Assembly: GCA_046481785.1 (NCBI GenBank)
Contig: JAWOJF010000296.1
Location: 1 to 8,259 of the forward strand
Length of the DNA: 8,259 nt
Origin: JAWOJF01 sp046481785
GTDB lineage: Bacteria > Bacteroidota > Ignavibacteria > Ignavibacteriales > Ignavibacteriaceae
Direction: 5' to 3'
Positions 1-7,780 of the stretch are shown here, piece after piece. The translations under genes and the position numbers were made by a program. The notes beneath the pieces were generated by a model, which had not been told where the DNA came from, made no database searches, and saw only the letters and a program-made list of their open reading frames with translations. Numbering within the stretch: position 1 is the stretch's first letter; the number at the start of each line of letters is the position of its first letter.

Positions 1-1356
1 ATTGTAAACATTAAGAGTAACAAACCCCCGGCTGTTAAGCTGGTATGTTATTGATGTTGAAGGATTAAAAGGATTTGGATAATTCTGCAGCAGTCCAAAG
101 CCTGCCGGCAAATTACCATTAGAAGTAACTGAAACAACAGGATCAGATTCAAATGCACCAAGATCGGGACCTGCCCCCATATACGGCAGTCCAATATCGG
201 TTCCGGCATCAATCAAGTCACTCCCCTCAGCAAGATGTAAAAAGTTTACGTCGGGCAGAGTGCCGTCAGGTTTGCGAGGCCCTCTTACGCCTGCAGTATC
301 CAATGAAATAAAATCACTTGTATTAACAACAAAGGGGGACTGCCAGCTATTTGTCTGCTGAATTACAGAAGAACCAAAAATACCTGCATTCCCCAAAACA
401 GCAGAGTTTATAACCGATGCAGTTTCGCCGTCGTTTATAAAAGCCGGTATTGAATAGTTAGTACCGTTCCTGTATCCTGTGCAGTTCTGCAGTATCATCG
501 ATCCCCTGTTATTATTCTGATCAAAACCTTTTACACGGTTATCAAAAGCAATACTGTTTATTAAAGTAAAATCGTGAGCCAGCTTATGAATGTTAGTAGT
601 ATCTCCGCCCCCCATTTTATAGCCGTTTCCATTCCCGCTGCTGGGTGAGCCGTCTTTTAAATAGCCGTTCATAAAACACCAGCTATTCTCAACAGTTGTA
701 CTCGCACTAGCTGATTCTCTTAAATAACCATCCCAACCATCATCAGAGTTCTGCCATGCGCGGCATCCATAAAAATAGTTATTAGTCCCAACACTCAGTT
801 TCGGTGCAAAGCCATCTGCATTCCCGTGCCCCGGATCTGCATTAAAGTATGAGTCACAATTTATAATCCTGTTATCTGAAGCGCCGCCGCCAAGCTGCAG
901 GCCTGTGTCTTTATTTTCAAAAAATGAGCAGAACTCAATAATATTATTTGAGCCGCTTATATTCATACCGTTATCACCGGCGCCTTTTATATCTAAACCT
1001 TTAATGTGCCAGTAACTGCCTCTTAAAATAATTCCCCTGTTGCTGCTGCCAAAAGGCATCAAAGAAAAATCAAGCAGAGGCCTTTCTCCCGGGTATGCAA
1101 ACAGGTAATACATATTTCCGTCTGTGCCGTCTTTCGCAATTGATATTGTAGCAGTTAAACTATAAACACCGCCGCGTACGTAAATTGTATCTCCCGGACC
1201 GGTTATAGTAACTGCCGCAGGTATTGTTGCTAACGGCTGTTCAATTGTACCGGGATTATTATCATCTCCCGAAGCTGAAACATATACCTGGGAAAAAGAT
1301 ATGCCCGAAAAGGAAAGAACAAAAATAATTATCAGCGCAGTCAATGTACTATTCAT
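1..1356 (-). CDS. Family PL9 pectate lyase with T9SS sorting domain, C-terminus cut off by the window
   Basis: Predicted secreted endo-pectate lyase cleaving polygalacturonate by calcium-dependent beta-elimination. The 452 visible residues start with a hydrophobic signal peptide (about 1-22, likely cut after ISFS before Q23), unusual in having no Lys or Arg in its n-region. A beta-helix follows. The PL9 active-site pattern is intact: D181 in NADGFAPK, D205, D206 and D209 in NSDDGWDGY, and K247 in GNGYKMGG. These match the Ca ligands Asp209, 233, 234 and 237 of Pel9A exactly in spacing, and the catalytic base Lys273 to within two residues (comparison from memory of the family). Residues 415-452 (LPAGFGLLQNYPNPFNPST onward) are the first part of a T9SS sorting domain; the remaining roughly 50 residues lie outside. 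The ATG at 1356 is the only usual start after an in-frame stop at 1375-1377. Its ribosome site is weak, so coupling to the PL1 gene ending 25 nt upstream is plausible. Family is near certain; secretion route is inferred. Confidence 0.93.
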   Translation of the reverse strand, partial: MNSTLTALIIIFVLSFSGISFSQVYVSASGDDNNPGTIEQPLATIPAAVTITGPGDTIYVRGGVYSLTATISIAKDGTDGNMYYLFAYPGERPLLDFSLMPFGSSNRGIILRGSYWHIKGLDIKGAGDNGMNISGSNNIIEFCSFFENKDTGLQLGGGASDNRIINCDSYFNADPGHGNADGFAPKLSVGTNNYFYGCRAWQNSDDGWDGYLRESASASTTVENSWCFMNGYLKDGSPSSGNGNGYKMGGGDTTNIHKLAHDFTLINSIAFDNRVKGFDQNNNRGSMILQNCTGYRNGTNYSIPAFINDGETASVINSAVLGNAGIFGSSVIQQTNSWQSPFVVNTSDFISLDTAGVRGPRKPDGTLPDVNFLHLAEGSDLIDAGTDIGLPYMGAGPDLGAFESDPVVSVTSNGNLPAGFGLLQNYPNPFNPSTSITYQLNSRGFVTLNVYN

Positions 1357-1381
1357 ATATCTTTGGCAGGCTTTTTAACAG

Positions 1382-2719
1382 CTAATTAATCTTCCTGTAT
1401 TTATTTCCGCAGTTACATCCCTTTATATCTGAATATTTAATTTTTACAAGTTCATTTAAATATTCTTCTATATATGTATAACCGCTCTCAGCAATTTTAT
1501 TTGCATCACTGCTGTCATAAATATTTAAACTTCTTTTTTGCTCCCAGTTGTCCGGCATACCATCATGATCAGTATCAGCAGGTGCTTCGGTTGATTGAAG
1601 TTCCGGCCATCCGCCCACCTGTGTTTGTGAGTTTATAATTCCGTTTGCTGCCGATACTGTACCGGACATTACATCATTAATAATTCTTTCATCAGCATTA
1701 TCTCTAACCGGCAGTATTGCTCCCGCGTATCTTAAAACATCTTCATAAGCTTCTTCTGCATTGCTGTATTCAACAGGCATAGTTTCAAACGGTTTGTCCG
1801 CTTTAATATCATCTTCTGAAAAATCCCCCTGTACTCCGCCTTTCCAGTTATCTTCTGTTACCTCCGGAGATCCTGCAACATAATTACCATCTATATACCA
1901 TCTGCCCTTATTTTCCCACGGTTCTATTATTCTGCTCTTAACTTTTTCTTCAGTGGCAGGACCCGGTTTGTAATAGTTTGCAGCAATATTATATGAACCG
2001 CCTTCACCGCCGTAAGCGCTGTTAATGCCCCAGTTATAAATAACATTATTTCTAAAGTCTACAAGTTCTTCATCGGAAGTATATTTGGTTCTGCTCCCGT
2101 TAAAACGCGGGTTCCTGCTTGAGTTGTTTGCCAAAAGATTATGGTGGAATGTTGCATTTTTTCCGCCCCATATGCCGCCGTAGCCGTGTTCTCCCTTGGA
2201 ATGATAGGAATCATTTAATGCTTCTGATATAATACACCACTGCATTGTAGTATTTTCATTATCATAAAATGAAAACACCTCATCAATACCCCAGCTTACC
2301 GAGCAATGATCAATAATCACATTTTTGCTGTTCATAATATTAAGAGCATCGGCTTCCTGCTTTGTTTCGTCCCCCAGCCTGAACCGCAAAAACCTGATTA
2401 TTACATTCCCGGCATTAACTATAGTTTGATAATTTTTAATGCAAATACCGCCGCCGGGTGCTGTTTGTCCGGCTATTGTTAAATCTCCGTTTCTTATTAT
2501 CAAATCTGACTCAAGAGCTATAGTACCTGAAATCCTGAACACAACTATCCGCGCCCCCGCCTGCTCAACAGCATTTCTGAAACTCCCATCACCTTTATCA
2601 TTTAAATTAGTTACTTCAATAACTTTACCTCCTCTGCCGCCTGAAGTATATTTGCCGTAACCCTCTGCACCGGGAAAAGAAAGAAGCTGGGGATAGATCT
2701 TATAATTAAATAAAACCAT
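1382..2719 (-). CDS. Family PL1 pectate lyase (Bacteroidota-type), start probably further upstream
   Basis: Predicted pectate lyase with a right-handed beta-helix that eliminatively cleaves polygalacturonate with calcium. Residues 14-66 carry the typical opening of this group (SFPGAEGYGKY, GGRGG, VTNLNDKGDGSFRNAV, then IVVFRISGTI). Next come TIAGQTAPGGG (81-91), DALNI (124-128), IIDHCSVSWGIDE (135-147) and SSRNPRF (200-206). Candidate calcium ligands are D124 and D146/E147, and R202 or R205 is the candidate catalytic arginine, by analogy with PL1 enzymes. Near the C-terminus are a DTDHDGMPDNW motif (382-392), resembling short Asp-rich calcium loops, and GYTYIEEYLN (413-422). It ends with a CNC pair (435-437) and has no T9SS sorting domain, unlike both neighbouring secreted proteins. 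From the ATG at 2719 the signal peptide is headless and there is no ribosome site; an ATT at 2755 gives a complete one. The stop is TAG, 25 nt before the PL9 gene, suggesting cotranscription. Confidence 0.93.
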   Translation of the reverse strand: MVLFNYKIYPQLLSFPGAEGYGKYTSGGRGGKVIEVTNLNDKGDGSFRNAVEQAGARIVVFRISGTIALESDLIIRNGDLTIAGQTAPGGGICIKNYQTIVNAGNVIIRFLRFRLGDETKQEADALNIMNSKNVIIDHCSVSWGIDEVFSFYDNENTTMQWCIISEALNDSYHSKGEHGYGGIWGGKNATFHHNLLANNSSRNPRFNGSRTKYTSDEELVDFRNNVIYNWGINSAYGGEGGSYNIAANYYKPGPATEEKVKSRIIEPWENKGRWYIDGNYVAGSPEVTEDNWKGGVQGDFSEDDIKADKPFETMPVEYSNAEEAYEDVLRYAGAILPVRDNADERIINDVMSGTVSAANGIINSQTQVGGWPELQSTEAPADTDHDGMPDNWEQKRSLNIYDSSDANKIAESGYTYIEEYLNELVKIKYSDIKGCNCGNKYRKIN

Positions 2720-2752
2720 TACCCCAACGATAACAATTATGTAATATTTTTT

Positions 2753-2766
2753 AATAACAACACCTT
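2753..2766 (-). promoter_or_regulatory. Ribosome binding site and probable ATT start codon of the PL1 gene
   Basis: On the minus strand AAGGTG (2766-2761) lies five bases before an ATT codon at 2755-2753, in frame with the PL1 lyase. Reading from there gives MKKYYIIVIVGVMVLF, a standard signal peptide head with two lysines followed by a hydrophobic core. The reading frame is open back to a TAA at 2800-2798 and contains no ATG, GTG or TTG before the ATG at 2719. ATT is a rare but known bacterial start codon. A single-base sequencing error changing ATG to ATT, or a real point mutation, would look the same. Confidence 0.6.
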
Positions 2767-2773
2767 GTTTTTT

Positions 2774-2830
2774 AAAAATACAGAAGCACCCGGCGCCTTA
2801 ATAATCAAAAAAATTTACCGGATGCCTCTG
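2774..2830 (-). terminator. Probable intrinsic terminator after the beta-helix gene
   Basis: On the minus strand, 18 nt after the beta-helix gene's stop codon, CAGAGGCATCCGG (2830-2818) can pair with CCGGGTGCTTCTG (2793-2781) over 13 pairs, two of them G-U. The loop is 24 nt and TATTTTT (2780-2774) follows directly. The structure ends only about 8 nt before the ribosome site of the PL1 gene, so it could reduce transcription into the two lyase genes. The long loop makes it weaker than a textbook terminator. Confidence 0.6.
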
Positions 2831-2848
2831 TAAGAAAAATGTAAGATA

Positions 2849-4516
2849 TTACTTCATCAACAACATCTTTTTGGTACTTATGTTACTGCCTGATTCAAGC
2901 TGGTAAAAATACACACCTGTTGACAATTTTGAAGCATCAAAATTAATCTCATGATAACCTGACGGCATTTCACCGGAAATAAGTGTAGCTACCTTTTGTC
3001 CCAATAAATTGTACACACTTAATACAGTGTGAGCCGACCTATCAAGATTAAAGGAAATTTTTGTTGAAGGGTTAAACGGATTAGGATAATTCTGGCCAAG
3101 AGCAAATCCGCTTGGCAGATTGCTTCCGGGAACACTAACAACACCTTCAAACCAGTTTAAATCGCCTACAGGTAATCCGCCTGTACTTGCTGTAAATGCA
3201 GGTGAAGTTGACGGATATGAAGCATCTAGTGTATCACGGTAATACTGGATATAACGCCTGTCATAGTCATGCAGTTCTTTATTAAAGTTATTTACAAGTT
3301 TACTTTTACCTGCACCGCCTTCAGCATCAGGAGTTTCATACCAGCGCATCATATTAGTCATTAAAGCAGGGGTATTTACCAGTTCCAGGTCTATTTGAGT
3401 AAATGCATCTGCAGAATCTGCTCCAAGCCTGCTGTTAATATGCCATGAAAGAGGTGAGGCAGGCCCAAATCCGTAATCATTGAGGAATGCCTGTCCTGAA
3501 TCACTGATTGCAAAATAATTATTGCTTACAACCCAGTTGGTAACATCATTTTGGGCAGTAAATATCCATGTAATTCTGCTTGTTCCATCCTCGTAATATT
3601 CCTGGGTATTTGCCCATTCTTTTGTACGGGTGGTATCTGAGGGATCCTCACCGAGGGCAAATCCATCAACAAATAAATTATTTGTTATAACTATTTCCTC
3701 GCCTACGTTTCCAAGAGAGAATAACCCGTGATAGCCCATGCCGTTAATAAATGTATTATGATTAATTTTAGCATAGTGAAGCGTGCGTGTACCACCGGTA
3801 TCGGGGCTTGGATTATTAAAGTTGTAATGCCTTATCGGGCGATCCTGGTAATTTACAAAAGTACAATTTTCCAGAATGAATGTATCTATTTCTGCCTCCC
3901 TGAAATCAAGCCCTTTACCGGCACCAAGGTTTGAAGTTGTAAGCGCACCCATATTGGCAAATATTGTATTTCTGATTGATATGGTACCAACATCAAAACC
4001 GGTTCTTATATGCTGTCCATTAACATTGGAAAAAAGAACACCATCAATATTTAAATTTGCTCCGGCACCGGTGGTATTTATAAGTCCACCCTGAACTCCG
4101 TCTACCCCTGCAGGATCAGGCTCATAAAATCCGGCAATACAGATATCCTTTAATTCCAAATCACCGCCGTTAAGCACAATCATGTTTCCCGGAGGTCTTC
4201 CGCTGCCTGTTCCGGCATCATAAAGATATACTACCGGTTTCCTGCCGTCGCCGGCTGCAGCCCTTATGCGGAGCGTTTCACCTGCGTCAACGGTCATTTG
4301 CCGGTTGTGTATATAAATGGCATCCCTGTCCAGTTCATAAACACGGTTTTCTTTTATTCCCCCTGACTCTGAACTGTCTGCTGTTATTTGAGCGTTAAGA
4401 AATGTTTCGGGATTGGTAGCGTCGGATGGGGTAATCCTCAAAACTTCCTGCGCATAAATTACCGCAGAACAAAACAAAGCAATAACAATAATACTAAACA
4501 GTTTTTTTATAAACAT
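2849..4516 (-). CDS. Secreted parallel beta-helix protein with T9SS sorting domain, activity unassigned
   Basis: A 555-residue exported protein whose enzymatic role I cannot name. It has a signal peptide (MFIKKLFSIIVIALFCSAVIYA, cut before Q23), and then a body with repeated short strands of the pectate-lyase-like beta-helix type. Examples are LNIDGVLFSNV (155-165), ISIRNTIFANM (179-189), FILENCTFVNY (213-223), KINHNTFINGM (250-260), IVITNNLFVDGF (275-286) and VVSNNYFAI (329-337). A GGLPVGDLNWF stretch (447-457) resembles the end of beta-helix proteins found in Bacteroidota polysaccharide loci (DUF4957/DUF5123-like, from memory). Residues 467-555 are a complete T9SS sorting domain: FALGQNYPNPFNPST, VYNLLGQKVATL, STGVYFYQL, ending KKMLLMK. 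A strong AGGAGGT (4527-4521) five bases before the ATG fixes the start. No PL1 or PL9 catalytic pattern is visible. Its place between receptor and lyases suggests binding or cleavage of pectin at the cell surface. Fold and export are well supported; function is not. Confidence 0.85.
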   Translation of the reverse strand: MFIKKLFSIIVIALFCSAVIYAQEVLRITPSDATNPETFLNAQITADSSESGGIKENRVYELDRDAIYIHNRQMTVDAGETLRIRAAAGDGRKPVVYLYDAGTGSGRPPGNMIVLNGGDLELKDICIAGFYEPDPAGVDGVQGGLINTTGAGANLNIDGVLFSNVNGQHIRTGFDVGTISIRNTIFANMGALTTSNLGAGKGLDFREAEIDTFILENCTFVNYQDRPIRHYNFNNPSPDTGGTRTLHYAKINHNTFINGMGYHGLFSLGNVGEEIVITNNLFVDGFALGEDPSDTTRTKEWANTQEYYEDGTSRITWIFTAQNDVTNWVVSNNYFAISDSGQAFLNDYGFGPASPLSWHINSRLGADSADAFTQIDLELVNTPALMTNMMRWYETPDAEGGAGKSKLVNNFNKELHDYDRRYIQYYRDTLDASYPSTSPAFTASTGGLPVGDLNWFEGVVSVPGSNLPSGFALGQNYPNPFNPSTKISFNLDRSAHTVLSVYNLLGQKVATLISGEMPSGYHEINFDASKLSTGVYFYQLESGSNISTKKMLLMK

Positions 4517-4627
4517 TAGAACCTCCTAAAGTTTAATGAAAGATTAGCTCAGAACTGAATTATTTGATTCGAACAACTTCTAACGTAGATCCCCTTGTTG
4601 CCTCAAGTATACGCGGCTTCCCCTAAA

Positions 4628-4643
4628 GCCTGCTGATGCAGGC
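4628..4643 (-). other. Short perfect hairpin in the gap between receptor and beta-helix gene
   Basis: GCCTGC (4628-4633) and GCAGGC (4638-4643) form a perfect six-pair GC-rich stem with a four-base loop, 38 nt after the receptor gene's stop. Only TTTAG follows it in the direction of transcription, so it is not a convincing intrinsic terminator. In the transcript, ATCCC before it and GGGGAT further on (around 4581-4586) could close a larger branched structure. It may be an RNA stability or processing element within a joint transcript. Confidence 0.4.
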
Positions 4644-4664
4644 CCGGGATAATCTAAAAGAGAA

Positions 4665-4680
4665 TGATAATGTTTTATCA
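4665..4680. other. AT-rich inverted repeat directly after the receptor stop codon
   Basis: TGATAA (4665-4670) and TTATCA (4675-4680) are a perfect six-base inverted repeat with a four-base loop that abuts the receptor gene's TAA. On the minus strand it is followed by TTCTCTTTT, so a weak terminator is conceivable. A pure AT stem of six pairs is thermodynamically poor, and such repeats are common by chance in AT-rich DNA. Confidence 0.25.
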
Positions 4681-7600
4681 TTATAATTGAAGAGTAACAC
4701 CAAAATCTGCAGTAAGACCATATTTCTCACTTTGATTAAATAAAGTACGGTTAAATTCCCTGTTTAACTGGGATGTACCGTCTTCAACATCGGTTAAATT
4801 ATTTATGTTGAGGAAAAGAGACAGGTAATCTGTAACTTTTTGTTTAAAAGCCAGATCCAGACGGGTAAATTCTATTGTTTCCTGGTCTGACCTGCCGGCT
4901 GCAGAAAAAGAAACATTGTGTTTCCCTTTATGGAAGAGGGAAATCCTTGCCGAGAAACCGGCAATATCATAACCGAGTGATATGTTGCCGAAAAACTCAG
5001 GCATACCTTCCAGTTTTTGTTTCCTCTCAACAAGAATATTAGTATATCTTATGCGCGGAATAATTCCTGTTGAATCAATAAAGGAGATGGTTTCTGATCC
5101 ATATATTATAGTTTCTGAACGCACTATTGATGCATTGTATGATAAGACTATGTTTTTCAGAAGACCCGGAAGAAAATGAAAATTTATCTGGTGTTCAAAT
5201 TCAAACCCCCATACCTTGGTGGGTTTTGGAGAGTTGTATGGGAAAGTTAAATTGTATGGTGTGCTGCCCATAAGATTGGGCCACATAATACCGAACCTTC
5301 TCATTAATGTATCCTGGATTACTCCCTCATGCATTACGGCAGTTGAAACAAAATTATTAAGCATATGATACATATCTTTAATTTCTTTATAGTATGCTGA
5401 TAAAGAAATTAGTCCAATTTCGTTTCCGTAAAAGGAAGTATTTATTTCAAAGTTCCATGCTTCTGCTGTTTTTAAATTTGGATTGCCTGTGTACAGCACA
5501 AAACTGGATGTTGATTCGGCACCGCGGCCCGCTATCAATCTGTCCATCCTCATATTAAAGTCGGGCCTTGCAAGTGCTTTGTAAGCAGCCAAACGTATAT
5601 TCATAAAGTCATTAGGCCTGAATGATATATTAACATTCGGCAGCCAGACTGTTTGATTTGATGATGAAGTGGTATCCCTGAATGTTGCACTTACAGGAAA
5701 TCCCTGTGCTCTTGTGGTCATATAATATGCAAGGTAATCATTATCCTCGTATTCAAATCTTAGCCCTGCAATTATGGTTAAATTTTGTCCGATGTTCAGA
5801 GTGTTCATAAGATATCCGGCAGACACTCTTTCGGTAACATTATAATCATCATACCTTATCAGGGGGTTACCCCATACCTCGGCGTTGTTTCCTGTAACAT
5901 CAACCCCGCTGCTGTTTAATTCGCCCCACAGGCGTAATCGGTCTCTATCCAATAAAGGGGTTAAACTGTAAGAATCATAAATTTCCCTTGATTCCAAATT
6001 GCCGGGTAAAAATAATGCTATTACAGGAGTACCGCCCCCGGCTCTCCACCAGTCTTCAAAAGCAGTTCCTGAAAAATCTTTAGGCCTCACTGTTCCATCA
6101 GGCAGGCGTTCGTGGGTTTTCCATGTTCCCCCCAGATAATACGGAGCAAAATCTTCGCTCCTTGAGTTATACCTGTCTTTTACTCTGTATTTACCTCCAA
6201 CTTTTATCTGGCCGGAAAACATATTACTAAGTGTGTAATCCTTTGAAATATTCAGGAAGGCAGTTTTCTCTTTATCAAAATTGTCCTGGTTACGGTAATA
6301 TGCCCAGTTAAGTGCCGCATTACTATAATTATTAACTGCATATTGTATTAGATCTTCCGGCTTTTCTCTGTAATATATATCCCCGGTCGGCCTCATGCCG
6401 TTTGGCTCAGTAAAAATTAATTCATAATCATAAGGAAATTCCGACTCTGATTGTGCAAAGGATAAACCCCAGTTAAGTGTTAGCCCGAGAAGATGATTAT
6501 CTCCTCTTACAGAGCTGTTAAAAGTATTAATCTCCTGTTCCCTGTCCCTGTAATTATAAACAGTTTCACCATTTGAACTGCCCCCGCCTCTTGTAGGATA
6601 ATCCCTGGTTGACCATAAATAATCCCTGTTTGTACCTCCATACACTGTATTAATTCTTATGGTTCCCTCGTCAGGGGTATTAATGTCAAGAAGCACAGAT
6701 ACACCATTTCTTTTTCTTAATTCATCGGTATACTCAAGAAGAAAATCGTCTATAAAATAGTCTCCCAAATATCTCTGGTTCTGAGTATAGTCAACATTAA
6801 TTCTTTCATTGCTCCTTACCTTTCTTTCAATGTTCCCGTTAACCTGTACACCCAGTATATTATCAAAAAATCTTTCACCATAATTAAGTGAAAAATCGTA
6901 CTGGCCAAAAGAACTTTCAAGATCATTGTAGCTTCCTTTCAAATCTGCACGCACTCTCCGCTGCTCGGGAGCTGCCTTGGTAACAAGGTTTACGCTTCCT
7001 GCAAGAGCATCACCGTCTTTATCGGGTGTAATAGCTTTATAAAGCTCAATCCCCGCCAATGAACTTTGCGAAAGCATGCTCAGGTCAACGCCTCTTCCGG
7101 TTGCATCGGTTGGGGGTATTTTAATTCCATCTATAGTAATTGTTGTAAATTTATCTTCAAGGCCGCGCAGTATTACTTTATTTGCTTCACCGCCGGAACG
7201 CAGAATAGAAACACCCGGAAGCCGCCCGATTGACTCGGCCGCATTTGCATCCGGTAGTTCCTTAATTTTTTCCTCGGAGATCACATTTATTATTGTGTTT
7301 GATGATCTCTGCTGATTTATTGCAGCCATCTGTCCTGCCGCCTGTGCCGTTACAAGCACTTCCTCTCCTTCAAGAATATCAGGCAAAATCTGTACATCAA
7401 GCTGAAGTGTTCTCCCTTCAACTATGGTAACATTTGTTTCTTTTGCCCTGTAGCCAATGTAGGATATTTTAACGGTATAATTTCCTGCCGGTATTCCGGG
7501 TATATTATACCTTCCTTCAAAATTAGTAGCACTCCCCAGTGAAGTGCCCGGAAGAAATATATTTGCTCCCACCAGCTCTTCACCGGTTAATGAATCTGTA

Positions 7601-7689
7601 ACCACTCCGCGTAAATTACCCAGAGCATTTACAGACACTGCTATAAGCAAAGTGATTATTAAAACTTTAACAGGAGATATTGTAACCAT
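4681..7689 (-). CDS. TonB-dependent outer-membrane receptor, likely for pectic oligosaccharides
   Basis: A 1002-residue outer-membrane transporter powered by TonB/ExbBD. It has a signal peptide (about 1-22, ending SVNA) and a carboxypeptidase-regulatory-like beta-sandwich (about 25-102, GNLRGVVTDSLTGEELVGAN to LDVQIL). A possible TonB box follows (EEVLVTA, 109-115), then the plug (about 129-238) and a 22-strand-type barrel to the end. Plug motifs LPDANAAESIGRLPGVSILR, VILRGL, TIDGIKIP and DKDGDALAGSVNLVTKAA are those of the TIGR01782-like receptors described in Xanthomonas and Caulobacter, not of SusC. This agrees with the absence of a SusD gene here. The last residues are VTLQL rather than a terminal Phe or Trp. 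AAGGAG (7701-7696) sits six bases before the ATG and fixes the start. The nearest gene downstream is 164 nt away. The pectin substrate is inferred only from the neighbouring lyases; receptor identity is certain. Confidence 0.95.
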   Translation of the reverse strand: MVTISPVKVLIITLLIAVSVNALGNLRGVVTDSLTGEELVGANIFLPGTSLGSATNFEGRYNIPGIPAGNYTVKISYIGYRAKETNVTIVEGRTLQLDVQILPDILEGEEVLVTAQAAGQMAAINQQRSSNTIINVISEEKIKELPDANAAESIGRLPGVSILRSGGEANKVILRGLEDKFTTITIDGIKIPPTDATGRGVDLSMLSQSSLAGIELYKAITPDKDGDALAGSVNLVTKAAPEQRRVRADLKGSYNDLESSFGQYDFSLNYGERFFDNILGVQVNGNIERKVRSNERINVDYTQNQRYLGDYFIDDFLLEYTDELRKRNGVSVLLDINTPDEGTIRINTVYGGTNRDYLWSTRDYPTRGGGSSNGETVYNYRDREQEINTFNSSVRGDNHLLGLTLNWGLSFAQSESEFPYDYELIFTEPNGMRPTGDIYYREKPEDLIQYAVNNYSNAALNWAYYRNQDNFDKEKTAFLNISKDYTLSNMFSGQIKVGGKYRVKDRYNSRSEDFAPYYLGGTWKTHERLPDGTVRPKDFSGTAFEDWWRAGGGTPVIALFLPGNLESREIYDSYSLTPLLDRDRLRLWGELNSSGVDVTGNNAEVWGNPLIRYDDYNVTERVSAGYLMNTLNIGQNLTIIAGLRFEYEDNDYLAYYMTTRAQGFPVSATFRDTTSSSNQTVWLPNVNISFRPNDFMNIRLAAYKALARPDFNMRMDRLIAGRGAESTSSFVLYTGNPNLKTAEAWNFEINTSFYGNEIGLISLSAYYKEIKDMYHMLNNFVSTAVMHEGVIQDTLMRRFGIMWPNLMGSTPYNLTFPYNSPKPTKVWGFEFEHQINFHFLPGLLKNIVLSYNASIVRSETIIYGSETISFIDSTGIIPRIRYTNILVERKQKLEGMPEFFGNISLGYDIAGFSARISLFHKGKHNVSFSAAGRSDQETIEFTRLDLAFKQKVTDYLSLFLNINNLTDVEDGTSQLNREFNRTLFNQSEKYGLTADFGVTLQL

Positions 7690-7741
7690 AAAAAACTCCT
7701 TGATTAAATCTTCTTATTGGATTTTGTTATATAAATATGAA

Positions 7742-7770
7742 ATGATTGGCGGCTTAGAAATTAGCATCAA
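7742..7770 (-). promoter_or_regulatory. Weak candidate promoter of the receptor gene
   Basis: On the minus strand TTGATG (7770-7765) and AATCAT (7747-7742) are separated by 17 bases, each matching the sigma-70 consensus at four of six positions, about 50 nt upstream of the receptor's ATG. An AT-rich TATTTATATAA just downstream is an alternative -10 region. No clear Bacteroidota-type TTTG/TAnnTTTG pair was seen. The call is positional and weak. Confidence 0.22.
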
Positions 7771-7780
7771 TACTGTTTTT

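Noticed and set aside
2439..2660. A 73-codon plus-strand open frame
   Set aside because: It is fully antisense to the conserved N-terminal part of the PL1 lyase and its composition (many Pro, Ile and Leu) mirrors that gene.
3728..4094. Two overlapping plus-strand open frames
   Set aside because: Both are antisense to the beta-helix region and show no independent coding signal.
4982..5179. Plus-strand open frame within the receptor gene
   Set aside because: It is antisense to well-formed barrel-coding sequence and has no family features.
7076..7315. Plus-strand open frame opposite the receptor plug domain
   Set aside because: The plug motifs on the minus strand are strongly conserved, so this is a shadow frame.
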